A DNA stretch of 21,231 nucleotides from AWTP1-13 sp035550075 (GTDB taxonomy: Bacteria > Pseudomonadota > Alphaproteobacteria > Rhizobiales > Hyphomicrobiaceae). Of the stretch, positions 1 through 8,028 are shown one piece after another. Both the position numbers and the translations under genes were made by a program. The notes under the pieces are model-generated. The model was not told the origin of the DNA. It did no database searches and saw nothing but the letters and a program-made list of their open reading frames with translations. The DNA is taken from assembly GCA_035550075.1 (NCBI GenBank), contig DASZQG010000111.1, positions 1-21,231 on the forward strand, in the 5' to 3' direction. How positions within the stretch are numbered: position 1 is the first letter of the stretch; every line of letters begins with the position of its first letter.

Positions 1-1670
1 ATGACCGCGGCGGTCAGGATCAGCATGGTGAGGCCGAGCACGGCGATGGCGGCGAGGTCGCCGCTCTCCTTCAGGTCGAAGATCAGCACCGAGAGCACCT
101 TGGTCTGCGAGGTGAACAGGATGACGGCGGCGGACAGCTCGCGCACCACGGCGACGAAGATGAAGCACCAGGTCGCCACCAGGCTGGGGCCCAGCAGCGG
201 CGCGGTGACGTCGCGCAGGCTTCTGAGCCGCGAGGCGCCGAGCACCCGGCTCGCCTCCTCCAGCTCCGGCGACAGCGAGCGGAAGGCTGAGTTGAGCTGC
301 TGGTAGGCGGCGGGCAGCTCGATCGTCATGTAGGCGAGCAGCAGCACCCACAGCGTGCCGTAGAGCACGATTGGCCCGCGCGTGTAGGCGAGAAACAGGC
401 CGACGCCGAGCACGATGCCGGGAATGGCGATGGGCGCGGTGGCGAGGAAGCCGAGCAGGCGCGGTCCCCTGCCCTGCCCGCGCGCGGAGAGGTAGGCCAC
501 CACCAGCGCCAGCGCAGTGCCGCCGGTGGCGGCCATCAGTCCGAGCAGGAAGGTGTTCTTGAGGGCGAGCTGGGTGGCCGACACCTCGAAGAATACAAAG
601 TGCAGGTTGCGCAGGGTGAAGGTGGCGGGCGTCAGAAGCTGGCTGGCGCTGCGCGAGAACGCCGCGTTGAGCAGCGCGCCATAGGGCAGGAGTACGGCGA
701 GGCTCAACACGGCGAGGCAGACGGCGAGCGCAGGCCAGCGCAGCGCGCCGAGGCGGACCGGGCGCGGCGGTCCCGACTTGCCGCCGACCACGGTATAGCC
801 GCGCCGGCCGAGGACAGCGGACTGCGCGCGCAGCAGGATGACGGTGAGAATGAGCAGCGGCAGCGAGGCGGCGGCTGCCAGCTCCGGCTTCGGCGGATAC
901 TGGAACAGGCTCCAGATCTTGGTGGTCATGGTGTGGAAGCCGGCGGGCAGCGCCAGGATCGCCGGCGAGCCGAACAGGGTCATCGCCTGCAGGAAGGCCA
1001 CCAGCGCGCCCGCCGCCAGCGCCGGCAGGGCGAGCGGTATCGTCACCTTGCGCGCGGTGCGCCAGGCGCTGCCGCCCAGCATCGACGAGGCATCCTCCAG
1101 CTCGCCCGGGATGCGGTCGAGCGCGTTGGCGACCAGCACGAACACGTACGGAAAGGTGTAGCAGGACATCACGAACACGAGGCCGGTGAGGGTGTAGATG
1201 TCGAACAGCGCCTCCTCGGAGCCGGTGAGGCCGCGGTAGAGCTGGTTGAGGAGCCCGCTGTTGGGCGCCGCCAGCAGCTCCCAGGCGATGGCGCCGAGAA
1301 ACGGCGGCGTCACGAACGAGGCCATCACCAGCAGGCGCACGCCGCGCCGGAACGGCATGTCGGTGCGGGCGACGATCCAGCCCATCGGCGCGGCGACCAG
1401 GCAGCAGATGAGGCTGACCGAGACGGCGAGCGCCAGCGTGGTGAAGAGCGGATCGACGAAGGCGGGGTCGGTGAAGAGGGCGGCGAAGTTGCCGAGGGTG
1501 GGGTGGCCGGCGCGGTCGCTCAGCGCAAACACCACGAGCCAGCCGATCGGCAGCAGGACGAGGATGCAGAGCGCCACCGCGAACAGGCCGATCACCGGGG
1601 CCGACAGGTCGAGGCGCGCCCGGCGCGGGGCCAGGGCGGGCGTGGCAGCGGAAACAGCCTCGGCGGTCAC
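1..1670 (-). CDS. ABC transporter permease, fused two-domain (FbpB/ThiP type), partial at left edge
   Basis: Inner-membrane permease of a binding-protein-dependent ABC importer. I translated the minus strand from a GTG at 1670; the frame stays open to the window edge, giving about 556 codons, so only a few C-terminal residues seem missing. It has two similar halves, each with about six hydrophobic segments and an EAA-type loop that contacts the ATPase: PGELEDASSMLGG in the first half and SPELEEASRVLGA in the second. The conserved RELSAAVILFTS stretch and a last hydrophobic segment (AVLGLTMLILTA) follow the second loop. This fused layout is typical of ferric-iron, thiamine, phosphonate and related importers, so the substrate is open. 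The start is uncertain: no good ribosome site precedes the GTG, no in-frame ATG lies nearby, and the frame is open upstream. Its ATPase and binding protein may lie to the left of the window, or may be those at 11814-12878 and 10711-11781. Confidence 0.9.
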   Translation of the reverse strand, partial: MTAEAVSAATPALAPRRARLDLSAPVIGLFAVALCILVLLPIGWLVVFALSDRAGHPTLGNFAALFTDPAFVDPLFTTLALAVSVSLICCLVAAPMGWIVARTDMPFRRGVRLLVMASFVTPPFLGAIAWELLAAPNSGLLNQLYRGLTGSEEALFDIYTLTGLVFVMSCYTFPYVFVLVANALDRIPGELEDASSMLGGSAWRTARKVTIPLALPALAAGALVAFLQAMTLFGSPAILALPAGFHTMTTKIWSLFQYPPKPELAAAASLPLLILTVILLRAQSAVLGRRGYTVVGGKSGPPRPVRLGALRWPALAVCLAVLSLAVLLPYGALLNAAFSRSASQLLTPATFTLRNLHFVFFEVSATQLALKNTFLLGLMAATGGTALALVVAYLSARGQGRGPRLLGFLATAPIAIPGIVLGVGLFLAYTRGPIVLYGTLWVLLLAYMTIELPAAYQQLNSAFRSLSPELEEASRVLGASRLRSLRDVTAPLLGPSLVATWCFIFVAVVRELSAAVILFTSQTKVLSVLIFDLKESGDLAAIAVLGLTMLILTAAV

Positions 1671-1783
1671 GGAGGGCTCTCGGTTGAACGATGAGCGAGG
1701 ACTAAAGCAGGTTTGCGCGCCGCGCGCCAATCGACTAACCGCCGAGGGCATACGAACTACCAGGATAGAGCCGGCGGCGCCAA

Positions 1784-2017
1784 TCAGCGCGCGGATGACC
1801 CCGGATCCCTGCTGCCGCCGGCAAGCATCCTTGCGGCGAGCCAGCCGGCGCAGACCGCCGCGACATAGAGGCCCGCGCCCATCGCCAGAAGCTCGACGGC
1901 ATTGCGCGCAGCCCTGGGGCTCGAGTCGAACAAGTTGAAAAGCGCAAGCAGCGCGCAGACCACCATGAGGCCGGTGCCGATGCGGAAAATGATCCGTTTC
2001 ACACGTTGCGCGCGCAT
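1784..2017 (-). CDS. Small hypothetical membrane protein (77 aa)
   Basis: I do not recognise a family. The 77-residue product has a basic start (MRAQRVKR) and two likely membrane helices, about residues 8-30 and 36-65, with a short tail rich in Gly, Ser and Arg. It lies on the same strand as the ABC permease, 113 bases upstream of that gene's start, so co-transcription is possible. No clear ribosome site is seen before the ATG. The hydrophobicity pattern favours a real gene over a chance frame, but the case is moderate. Confidence 0.5.
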   Translation of the reverse strand: MRAQRVKRIIFRIGTGLMVVCALLALFNLFDSSPRAARNAVELLAMGAGLYVAAVCAGWLAARMLAGGSRDPGSSAR

Positions 2018-2093
2018 GGCCGCAGGCTAGCGCAATCCGCGGGGTCGTTGCAGGATTTGCCGTCCGACCGGGCGGCGAAGATGTTGCGGCGAT

Positions 2094-2111
2094 GCGGCAG
2101 GGTCCTGCCGC
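2094..2111. repeat. Perfect 8-2-8 palindrome in the 2018-2260 intergenic gap
   Basis: GCGGCAGG, two bases (GT), then CCTGCCGC: an exact inverted repeat. It lies between the divergent small membrane protein (ends its 5' side at 2017, -) and the DUF1648 gene (2261, +). It could be a protein-binding site or a small hairpin. It shares the outer GCGG/CCGC and the spacing with the palindrome at 3484-3501. The rest of the 243-base gap shows no gene or obvious promoter. Confidence 0.45.
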
Positions 2112-2260
2112 CCGTCTCAAGAGCGCAAGGTCTTGCGAGACGCCGCGCGTGCTCGTGGGCAGCAGCCCAGGCCCACATTGCCGCGGCCGAGGAAACAGTC
2201 AATTCTGGCGGCTCCGTGGGATGTCGAGTCGCCAACGCCGCACCTCCGCCGGAGCCGATC

Positions 2261-2761
2261 ATGCCGATCCGCCGCCTTCCCCTGCTCGCCTTCGCGGTGG
2301 TCGCCGCGTGGCTCGCGGGCAAGCTGCTCCTGACCTGGCCGCTGCTGCCCGACCGCGTGGCCGTGCACTTCAATGCCGCCGGCGAACCCGACGGCTGGGC
2401 CGGCCGCGCCAGCCTCGCTTTGCAGATCGGCGGGCTACTGGCGGCGTTCGCCCTGCTGTTTGCAGGCGCGGGCTGGCTGGACCGCCTGCCCGACCGCTAC
2501 CTGAACCTACCCAACCGCGCCTACTGGCTGGCGCCCGGACGGCGCGCGGCCTCCATGGAGGTGCTGCGCGACTGGTTCCGCTGGTTCGTGGTGGCGGTGC
2601 TGGCGGCGGTGGCCGCCGTCGCCACCGCGGCGCTGAACGCCAACCTGATCGACCCGCCGCACTTCGCGCTCAGCCTGCCGCTGGTGCTGGCGCTGATCCT
2701 GGTGCCGACGCTCGCCATGCTGGCCTGGCTCTACCGGCGCTTTCGCGCGCCGCCGCGCTAG
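2261..2761 (+). CDS. DUF1648 domain membrane protein
   Basis: A 166-residue integral membrane protein. The N-terminal DUF1648 signature is visible: a first helix (residues 5-24), then LPDRVAVHFNAAGEPDGW at 29-46. The family motif NLPNRAYWLAP follows at 82-92. Further hydrophobic segments lie at about 50-72, 105-127 and 136-158. The start at 2261 is chosen because it sits just before the first helix and has GGAG six bases upstream. The frame is open further up to 2006, but that part reads as non-coding. In Gram-positive bacteria related domains occur in SdpI-type immunity proteins; the role in Proteobacteria is unknown. It converges on the YdcF-like gene, with only 25 bases between stops. Confidence 0.85.
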   Translation: MPIRRLPLLAFAVVAAWLAGKLLLTWPLLPDRVAVHFNAAGEPDGWAGRASLALQIGGLLAAFALLFAGAGWLDRLPDRYLNLPNRAYWLAPGRRAASMEVLRDWFRWFVVAVLAAVAAVATAALNANLIDPPHFALSLPLVLALILVPTLAMLAWLYRRFRAPPR

Positions 2762-2783
2762 GCGACCGACTGCCGGCGGTCGC
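2762..2783. terminator. Hairpin between convergent genes, possible bidirectional terminator
   Basis: GCGACCG (2762-2768) and CGGTCGC (2777-2783) form a perfect 7-bp stem with an 8-base loop, filling the gap between the DUF1648 stop (2759-2761) and the YdcF-like stop (2787-2789). The position is what one expects of a shared terminator. No T-run follows on either strand, so intrinsic termination is not certain. Confidence 0.45.
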
Positions 2784-2786
2784 GGT

Positions 2787-3326
2787 TCAGCAGTCGCGCT
2801 CGAACAGCAGCGCCTTGACGGTCGCAGCCCACTGGTAGGGGATCTGGACCAGCCAATACCGCCGCGGCAAAGGACTGGTGGCGACGTAGATCTCGCCGGG
2901 AAAGCAGCGCGCCACCCGCAGCCGCGCGCGCCAGGCGTGGTCGGGCGTGGTGACGATGGCGACCGAGCGCCAGTGCTGTTGACGCGCCATCTCGCCGATG
3001 TAGCGCGCCTCTCCGCGCGTGGTGTCGGGGTCGGGGTGGAAGCAGCGAATGGTCACGCCGGGGACCGGCGGCAGGCATCGGCGGGTACCTGCCTCCGAGG
3101 CGACGGTCGACTGGATCAGCACGGGGGCGCGGTGCGCGCGCGCCAGGGCAAGGGCAGCGCCGTCGCGGATGCCGGGGCCGCCGAGCTCGACGATGGCATC
3201 GACCTCGGGCGGCAGGGGCGTCAGGTCCGGCCACACGAACAGCCGCGCGGTGACCCCCGCAAAGGCGAGCACGCCGATCGCGAGCGCGGCAAATAGAACC
3301 CGGCGCAGCCGTGGCTGGCGTCTCAT
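2787..3326 (-). CDS. YdcF/DUF218 (SanA/ElyC-like) family protein
   Basis: A 179-residue protein with a basic start (MRRQPRLRR), one membrane anchor at about 10-31, and a DUF218 domain after it. Visible motifs are DAIVELGG (43-50), which opens the Rossmann-like fold, a TTRGEA motif (102-107) and TTPDHAWRARL (126-136). Members of this family (SanA, ElyC, YdcF) act at the inner membrane in envelope barrier or peptidoglycan-precursor homeostasis in E. coli; the molecular activity is poorly known. The domain is shorter than many relatives. The start at 3326 puts the anchor close to the N-terminus; an in-frame ATG at 3494 would add 56 residues that look non-coding. The MFS gene upstream is on the same strand but 218 bases away. 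Confidence 0.85.
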   Translation of the reverse strand: MRRQPRLRRVLFAALAIGVLAFAGVTARLFVWPDLTPLPPEVDAIVELGGPGIRDGAALALARAHRAPVLIQSTVASEAGTRRCLPPVPGVTIRCFHPDPDTTRGEARYIGEMARQQHWRSVAIVTTPDHAWRARLRVARCFPGEIYVATSPLPRRYWLVQIPYQWAATVKALLFERDC

Positions 3327-3483
3327 TGAACACGCTGGGCGCTGTGACGGCCCACCCTTGCCGGGCGCCCGCTCTTGCTGGCGGGTCGCCCATGGCGTTT
3401 GTAGCGCAAAACGGCTTTGGGCAGGGAGGCCGGGCAGCAACGGCGGCCGCCCTCCTCGCAGGATGGTTACCTCGAGCCCCCCC

Positions 3484-3501
3484 GCGGAATGCACATTCCG
3501 C
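3484..3501. repeat. Perfect 8-2-8 palindrome between the MFS and YdcF-like genes
   Basis: GCGGAATG, CA, CATTCCGC: an exact inverted repeat 43 bases downstream of the MHS carrier stop and about 160 bases upstream of the YdcF-like start, both on the minus strand. It may be an operator for the YdcF-like gene or a terminator hairpin for the MFS gene, though no T-run follows. It has the same geometry and outer GCGG/CCGC as the palindrome at 2094-2111. Confidence 0.45.
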
Positions 3502-3544
3502 CGGGTGAACCGGGGCGCTGCGCCGGCGCAAAGGCCTCAAACGC

Positions 3545-4855
3545 TCAGTCGCGCAGCATCTTGCCCGTGTAGTCGCGCATCAGGGCCGTGGCGACCAGGC
3601 TGAGGATGGCGCAGGCGAGGATGTAGAGGGCAATCGCGTAGGGCGTGCCGGTGGTGGCGAACAGCCAGGTGGCGATCAGCGGCGCCGGCCCGCCGGCAAT
3701 CACGGAAGCGAGCTGATAGCCGAGCGAGGCGCCGCTATAGCGCAGGCGGCTCGGGAACTGCTCGGCAATCAGGGCCGCCTGCGGGCCGTACATGATGTCG
3801 TGGGGAACGAGCGACAGGATGACGGCGAAAAAGATCAGCGGCAGCGAGCCGGTGCCGAGCATGACGAAGTAGACGAAGCCGAACACGCCGGTAAGTGCCG
3901 CGCCGAACATGTAGGTCCTCTTGCGGCCGAAGCGGTCGGAGAGGTGCCCGAACAGCGGGATGGTAACGAACGAGACGACGGAAGCCGCCAGCACCGCGGT
4001 CAAAACAAAGTCGCGCGGCACTTTCAGCGTGCCGACCGCGTAGGCGAACACGAAAGCGGTGAAGATGTAGAACGGCGCCTGCTCGGCCATGCGCGCGAAG
4101 GCGCTGAGGATGATCTCGCCGGGGTGCTCGCGGAACACGGCGGCGACCGGCACGCGCTCGATGCGCTCGGTCGCCTGCAGGCGGGCGAAGGCCGGCGTCT
4201 CGAGAATGCCGAGGCGGATGTAGAGCCCGATGCCGACCAGGATGATGCTGAGCGCGAACGGGATGCGCCAGCCCCACTCCACGAACTGGTCGCCGGACAT
4301 CTGGCTGAAGGCCAGCACCGCGAGGTTGGCAAGGAACAGGCCGCACGGCACGCCGAACTGCGGCCAGGAGGCGACCAGCCCGCGCGAGCCGTGGGTGCGC
4401 GCCCACTCCATCGACAGCAGCACCGAGCCGCCCCATTCGCCGCCCACGCCGACGCCCTGCACGAAGCGCAGAACGGTAAGGATGACGGCACCCCAGATGC
4501 CGATGCTCTCATAGCTCGGAACCAGCGCCACCAGGAAGGTGGCGATGCCCATCAGCATCAAGGTGGCGATGAGCGTCGCCTTGCGGCCGATGCGGTCGCC
4601 GTAGTGGCCGAAGATCGCCGCGCCGATCGGGCGGGCGGCGAAGCCGACGGCGTAGATAGCGAATGCCTCGAGCGTGCCGACCAGGGGATCGGAATGCGGA
4701 AAGAACAGCCTGGCGAACACCAGTCCGGTGACGGTACTGTAGAGGAAGAAGTCGTACCACTCGATGGCCGTGCCGATCGTGCTGGCGATGACGGCCCGCC
4801 GGAGCTGGATGCGATGTTCGTCTTCGGGGATGGAGCCGACAACTACGTCTGCCAT
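3545..4855 (-). CDS. MFS transporter, metabolite:H+ symporter (MHS) type
   Basis: A 436-residue, 12-helix carrier in the inner membrane. The MHS subfamily (shikimate, alpha-ketoglutarate, proline/betaine, citrate carriers) is indicated by IEWYDFFLY in the first helix (31-39), the loop 2-3 motif GHYGDRIGRK (83-92), the helix 4 region RFVQGVGVGGEWGGS, and the second-half repeat GHLSDRFGRKRT. Such proteins take up organic acids or zwitterions with protons. The start at 4855 has GGGAG about nine bases upstream and gives the normal family length. The same frame is open to 6220, but that extension is only the antisense of the neighbouring oxidase gene. It diverges from the nitronate monooxygenase gene across 144 bases, so the two may share control. 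The exact substrate is not readable. Confidence 0.95.
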   Translation of the reverse strand: MADVVVGSIPEDEHRIQLRRAVIASTIGTAIEWYDFFLYSTVTGLVFARLFFPHSDPLVGTLEAFAIYAVGFAARPIGAAIFGHYGDRIGRKATLIATLMLMGIATFLVALVPSYESIGIWGAVILTVLRFVQGVGVGGEWGGSVLLSMEWARTHGSRGLVASWPQFGVPCGLFLANLAVLAFSQMSGDQFVEWGWRIPFALSIILVGIGLYIRLGILETPAFARLQATERIERVPVAAVFREHPGEIILSAFARMAEQAPFYIFTAFVFAYAVGTLKVPRDFVLTAVLAASVVSFVTIPLFGHLSDRFGRKRTYMFGAALTGVFGFVYFVMLGTGSLPLIFFAVILSLVPHDIMYGPQAALIAEQFPSRLRYSGASLGYQLASVIAGGPAPLIATWLFATTGTPYAIALYILACAILSLVATALMRDYTGKMLRD

Positions 4856-4999
4856 GGGCGCTGCTCCCAACGGCCCCGGTCTCGCCAGTGGCAATAACGC
4901 AGCTCTGCGGGGCAGGTTCCTGGCAACGCACAGGCGACAAGGCGCCGCGCCGCGCGCTAAGAAGGGACAGCCGGACATCCTGAGCTGAGGGAGGCGCGA

Positions 5000-6061
5000 A
5001 TGTGGCCCCGCAATGCGTTCACCGAGCGGCTCAACCTCAAGTGGCCCATCCTGCAGGCGCCGATGGGATGGCTCAGCACGCCGGCGCTGGCCGCCGCCGT
5101 CAGCAACGCCGGGGGGCTGGGCGGGCTCGGGATGTGGGGGTTTTCGGCGGAGGACGCCGAGCGGCGCGTGGCCGGGTTTCGCCAGCAGAGCGGCGGCAGC
5201 CTCAACGTCAACTATCCGCTGTGGCCAAAGCCCACGTTCTCCGCCGCCGCCAGCGCGGCGATGCGCGAGCGCCTGCAGCCCTACTACGACGCCGGCAACC
5301 TCGGACCGGTGCCCGAGCCGCAAGGAGCCGCCAGCGCCGTCAGCCCCGAGCACCTCGACATGTTGCAGCGGGTGAAGCCCGAACTCGTCAGCTTCCATTT
5401 CGGACTGCCGGACGCGGCCATCATCGAGGCGATCAAGCAGGCCGGCATTTTCATCATTTCGAGCGCCACCACCGTTGCTGAAGCGCGGCAGCTCGAGGCC
5501 GCGGGCGTGGACGCCATCATCGCCCAGGGCGCGGAGGCGGGCGGCCATCGCGCCACCTTCACGGGGGTGCCGATGGCCATGCAGCCGGGCCTGCTTTCCC
5601 TTCTGCCGCAGGTGGTGGACGCGGTGCGCGTGCCGGTGATCGCCGCCGGTGGCATTGCCGACGCGCGCACGGTGGCGGCCGCCTTCATGCTGGGGGCGAG
5701 CGCGGTGCAGATGGGAACCGCCTTCTTGCGCTGCGAGGAAGCCAACGTGCTCGACGCGCACCGGGCTGCGCTGCGCCAAGCCGATGACTCCTGCACCGTC
5801 GTCACCGACATGATCAGCGGCCGCCCATCGCGGTTCATCCGGAACCGGCTGCTCGACGACCTGGTTGCCTCGGGCCTGGAACCGATCGCGTTTCCGGGGC
5901 AGCTCAGCGTCACCGGCCCGCTGGGCGACACCGGCAACCGGGAGATGACCGCCCTGTTTGCCGGGCAGTCGGCGGCGCTGGCCCGCGATACGACCGCGGC
6001 CGAGCTGGTGGAACGGCTGGGGCGGGAAACGACCGAGCGACTGCGCGCGTTCGCGCGCTAG
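5000..6061 (+). CDS. Nitronate monooxygenase (2-nitropropane dioxygenase family)
   Basis: A 353-residue FMN enzyme with a TIM-barrel fold. Class I nitronate monooxygenases oxidise alkyl nitronates such as propionate 3-nitronate with O2; some relatives act instead as enoyl reductases (FabK type). Visible motifs are QAPMG (19-23) near the FMN site, QGAEAGGHR (176-184) with the expected active-site His183, AAGGIADA (215-222) and QMGTAFL (237-243) for phosphate binding. The start has a strong ribosome site (GAGGGAGG, about five bases away). It is divergent from the MHS carrier and is followed after 295 bases by the TRAP operon on the same strand. A GC-only inverted repeat overlaps the 3' end (6043-6058), without a T-run. 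Confidence 0.93.
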   Translation: MWPRNAFTERLNLKWPILQAPMGWLSTPALAAAVSNAGGLGGLGMWGFSAEDAERRVAGFRQQSGGSLNVNYPLWPKPTFSAAASAAMRERLQPYYDAGNLGPVPEPQGAASAVSPEHLDMLQRVKPELVSFHFGLPDAAIIEAIKQAGIFIISSATTVAEARQLEAAGVDAIIAQGAEAGGHRATFTGVPMAMQPGLLSLLPQVVDAVRVPVIAAGGIADARTVAAAFMLGASAVQMGTAFLRCEEANVLDAHRAALRQADDSCTVVTDMISGRPSRFIRNRLLDDLVASGLEPIAFPGQLSVTGPLGDTGNREMTALFAGQSAALARDTTAAELVERLGRETTERLRAFAR

Positions 6062-6273
6062 CGCTGCGGCGGATCGACATCGAGGCAGCCGGCGCGATCC
6101 ATGACGCGCGGCTGAAAGAGATACACTCTCGCCATACCTGCCTTGCACGCAGCGCAAGGGCTGACGCGAACCCTGCCGCCGCCACCAGCGGTTTGATGGG
6201 GTTGCCGCCGCCTTTACCAATCAGGCCACAGGCATGGCCCGGCCTCAAAAAGCCTGTTTGTGCGGGCATTGCA

Positions 6274-6302
6274 TTGACTTCCAGTCTGGCGCCGGGTTTA
6301 TG
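6274..6302 (+). promoter_or_regulatory. Putative sigma-70-type promoter of the TRAP operon
   Basis: TTGACT at 6274-6279 is followed after 17 bases by TTTATG at 6297-6302, about 55 bases before the DctP start. The -35 box is good and the -10 box is weak. Two copies of TGGCGCCG (6287-6294 and 6301-6308), 14 bases apart, overlap the spacer and -10 region and could be a regulator site. A small GCCGG-AA-CCGGC inverted repeat (6324-6335) lies in the leader just before the ribosome site. The remainder of the 6062-6356 gap shows no gene. Confidence 0.5.
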
Positions 6303-6356
6303 GCGCCGTCCGGGTCATCGCACGCCGGAACCGGCTTCTTTGAGGAGTGAACAGGA

Positions 6357-7370
6357 ATGAATCGTCGCGAGGTGTTGAAGAGTTCAGCCGCGCTCGCTGC
6401 GGCGGCTGCGGTCGGCATAAAACCGGCCAGCGCGCAGAACCCGCTTGTCATAAAATACAGTCACGTGGTGGCCACCGACGCGCCGAAGGGCAAGGCCGCC
6501 ATCAAGTTCGCCGAACTCGCCGAGAAGTACACCGGCGGCAAGGTCAAGGTTGAGGTTTACGCCAACTCCTCGCTCTACAAGGACAAGGAAGAGCTTGAAG
6601 CGCTGCAGCTCGGCGCGGTGCACATCCTGGCGCCGTCCACCTCCAAGTTCGGCCCGCTCGGCTTCACCGAGTTCGAGGCGCTCGACCTGCCGTTCATGTT
6701 CCGCGACGACGCGAGCTTCACCGCGTTCGCCGAGAGCGACCTCGGCAAGCAGATGTTCGCCAAGCTGGAGACCAAGGGGGTCAAGGGCCTCTCCTACCTC
6801 AACAACGGTTTCCACAACATGGGCTGCAACAAGAAGATCCAGAATGTGAAGGACTTCCGCGGCCTCAAGCTGCGCATCCAGGGCTCCAAGGTGCTGGAGG
6901 CGACCACCAAGGCGTGGGGCGCCATCCCGCAGGTGATGGCCTTCTCGGAGGTCTATCACGCGCTGCAGACGGGCGTTGTCGACGGGCTGGAGAACGTGCC
7001 CTCCAACTTCTGGACGCAGAAGTTCTACGAGGTGGTGAAGTACATGGCGGTCTCCCACCACGGCCACCTGTCGTACGCGCTGGTGACCAACGCCAAGTTC
7101 TGGGACGGCCTGTCGCCGGACATCAAGCCGGGCCTGGAGAAGGCGATCAAGGAGTCGTCCGACTACTTCGACCAGGTCGCCAAGAAAGACAACGACGACG
7201 CCATGGAAAACATGCGCAAGACGGGCAAGATGGAGATCTACCCGCTGAGCGCGGAAGACCGCAAGTCGTGGGTTGAGGCCGTGCTGCCCGTGCACAAGGA
7301 AATGGAGAAGCGGGTCGGCAAGGACACTATTGCCCAGCTCTATAAGGTGGTGGACTTCAAGCCGGCGTGA
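6357..7370 (+). CDS. dctP: TRAP transporter solute-binding protein, DctP family
   Basis: A 337-residue periplasmic binding protein of a tripartite ATP-independent importer, usually for carboxylates or related acids. The leader is twin-arginine-like (NRREVLK, then a hydrophobic stretch), with likely cleavage after ASA at residue 26. The mature part starts VIKYSHVVATDAPKG, typical of DctP. Arg173 in LRIQGSKV matches the conserved arginine that binds the substrate carboxylate, and FSEVYHALQTGVVDGLEN (196-213) is the family's C-terminal core motif. The ribosome site GAGGAG lies about nine bases upstream of the ATG. Codon use strongly favours C/G-ending codons, which suggests high expression. It is the first gene of a dctP-dctQ-dctM operon. 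The substrate is inferred only as an organic acid. Confidence 0.95.
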   Translation: MNRREVLKSSAALAAAAAVGIKPASAQNPLVIKYSHVVATDAPKGKAAIKFAELAEKYTGGKVKVEVYANSSLYKDKEELEALQLGAVHILAPSTSKFGPLGFTEFEALDLPFMFRDDASFTAFAESDLGKQMFAKLETKGVKGLSYLNNGFHNMGCNKKIQNVKDFRGLKLRIQGSKVLEATTKAWGAIPQVMAFSEVYHALQTGVVDGLENVPSNFWTQKFYEVVKYMAVSHHGHLSYALVTNAKFWDGLSPDIKPGLEKAIKESSDYFDQVAKKDNDDAMENMRKTGKMEIYPLSAEDRKSWVEAVLPVHKEMEKRVGKDTIAQLYKVVDFKPA

Positions 7371-7404
7371 CACAATAGCCGCCAACAACGGTCAAGGGAT
7401 CGGA

Positions 7405-7438
7405 GGCGCGCCGGGGTCCGTTGGTTCCCCGGCGCGTC
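7405..7438 (+). promoter_or_regulatory. Strong intercistronic hairpin after dctP
   Basis: CGCGCCGGGG (7407-7416) pairs perfectly with CCCCGGCGCG (7427-7436) around a 10-base loop. One GU pair and one more GC pair can extend the stem to 12. It lies 35 bases after the dctP stop and 24 before the dctQ start. No T-run follows, so it is more likely an RNA-stabilising or partly terminating element that lets the binding protein be made in excess over the membrane subunits. Confidence 0.65.
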
Positions 7439-7461
7439 GTGTATTTGGGGAGCGAACGCCT

Positions 7462-8028
7462 GTGCTGCTGCGCATTCTCGACCGGCTCGAGGAGACGCTG
7501 ATCGCGTTTCTGATGGGCGCGGCAACGCTGATCATTTTTTGCGCCATCGCGCAGAGGTATGCCGTCGGGGTGCCGGCGCTCTACCCCTACGCGATCGGCT
7601 TCGACCTGACCTGGGCGCAGGAGCTGTGCATCTACATGTTCGTGTGGATGTGCAAGTTCGGCGCCGCCTACGGCGTGCGCACGGGCATCCACGTCGGGGT
7701 CGATGTTTTCATCAACCTGCTGGGAGTTGAGCCGCGGCGCAGCGTCATCCTGTTCGGCCTGCTGGCGGGCGCGGTCTTCACCGCGGTGGTCGGCTCGCTC
7801 GGCGCCTACCTGGTCTGGCATATCGGCCAGATCGGGCAGGTCTCGCAGGACCTCGAGGCGCCGATGTGGCTCGTCTACCTGTGCGTCCCGCTCGGGTCCT
7901 ACCTGATGTGCTTCCGCTTCCTGCAGGTGGCTTACGCTTTCAAACAAACGGGCGAGCTGCCGAGCCACGACCACGCGGTGGTCAAGGGACTCGAGGAACA
8001 AGCCAACCTGACCGCGCGGGCGTCATGA
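7462..8028 (+). CDS. dctQ: TRAP transporter small permease, DctQ family
   Basis: A 188-residue four-helix membrane subunit of the TRAP transporter. The family core is visible: WAQELCIYMFVWMCKFGAAYGVRTGIHVGVD at about residues 53-83, between the second and third helices. Further hydrophobic segments cover about 95-118 and 136-155. I chose the GTG at 7462 because GGGGAG sits at 7447-7452, nine bases upstream, and because the residues before it in the open frame (from 7273, inside dctP) look non-coding. The stop overlaps the DctM start as ATGA, indicating translational coupling. Confidence 0.92.
   Translation: MLLRILDRLEETLIAFLMGAATLIIFCAIAQRYAVGVPALYPYAIGFDLTWAQELCIYMFVWMCKFGAAYGVRTGIHVGVDVFINLLGVEPRRSVILFGLLAGAVFTAVVGSLGAYLVWHIGQIGQVSQDLEAPMWLVYLCVPLGSYLMCFRFLQVAYAFKQTGELPSHDHAVVKGLEEQANLTARAS

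Noticed and set aside
600..1694. 364-codon plus-strand frame at the left end
   Set aside because: It is antisense to the ABC permease, whose minus-strand translation shows EAA loops and regular membrane helices.
6043..6058. GCGCGCG-TT-CGCGCGC inverted repeat at the end of the nitronate monooxygenase gene
   Set aside because: It lies inside the last codons, is pure alternating GC and has no T-run. It probably reflects codon bias rather than a terminator.
4856..6220. 455-codon upstream extension of the MHS carrier frame
   Set aside because: It runs antisense through the nitronate monooxygenase gene and shows no domain. The family length and ribosome site support the start at 4855.
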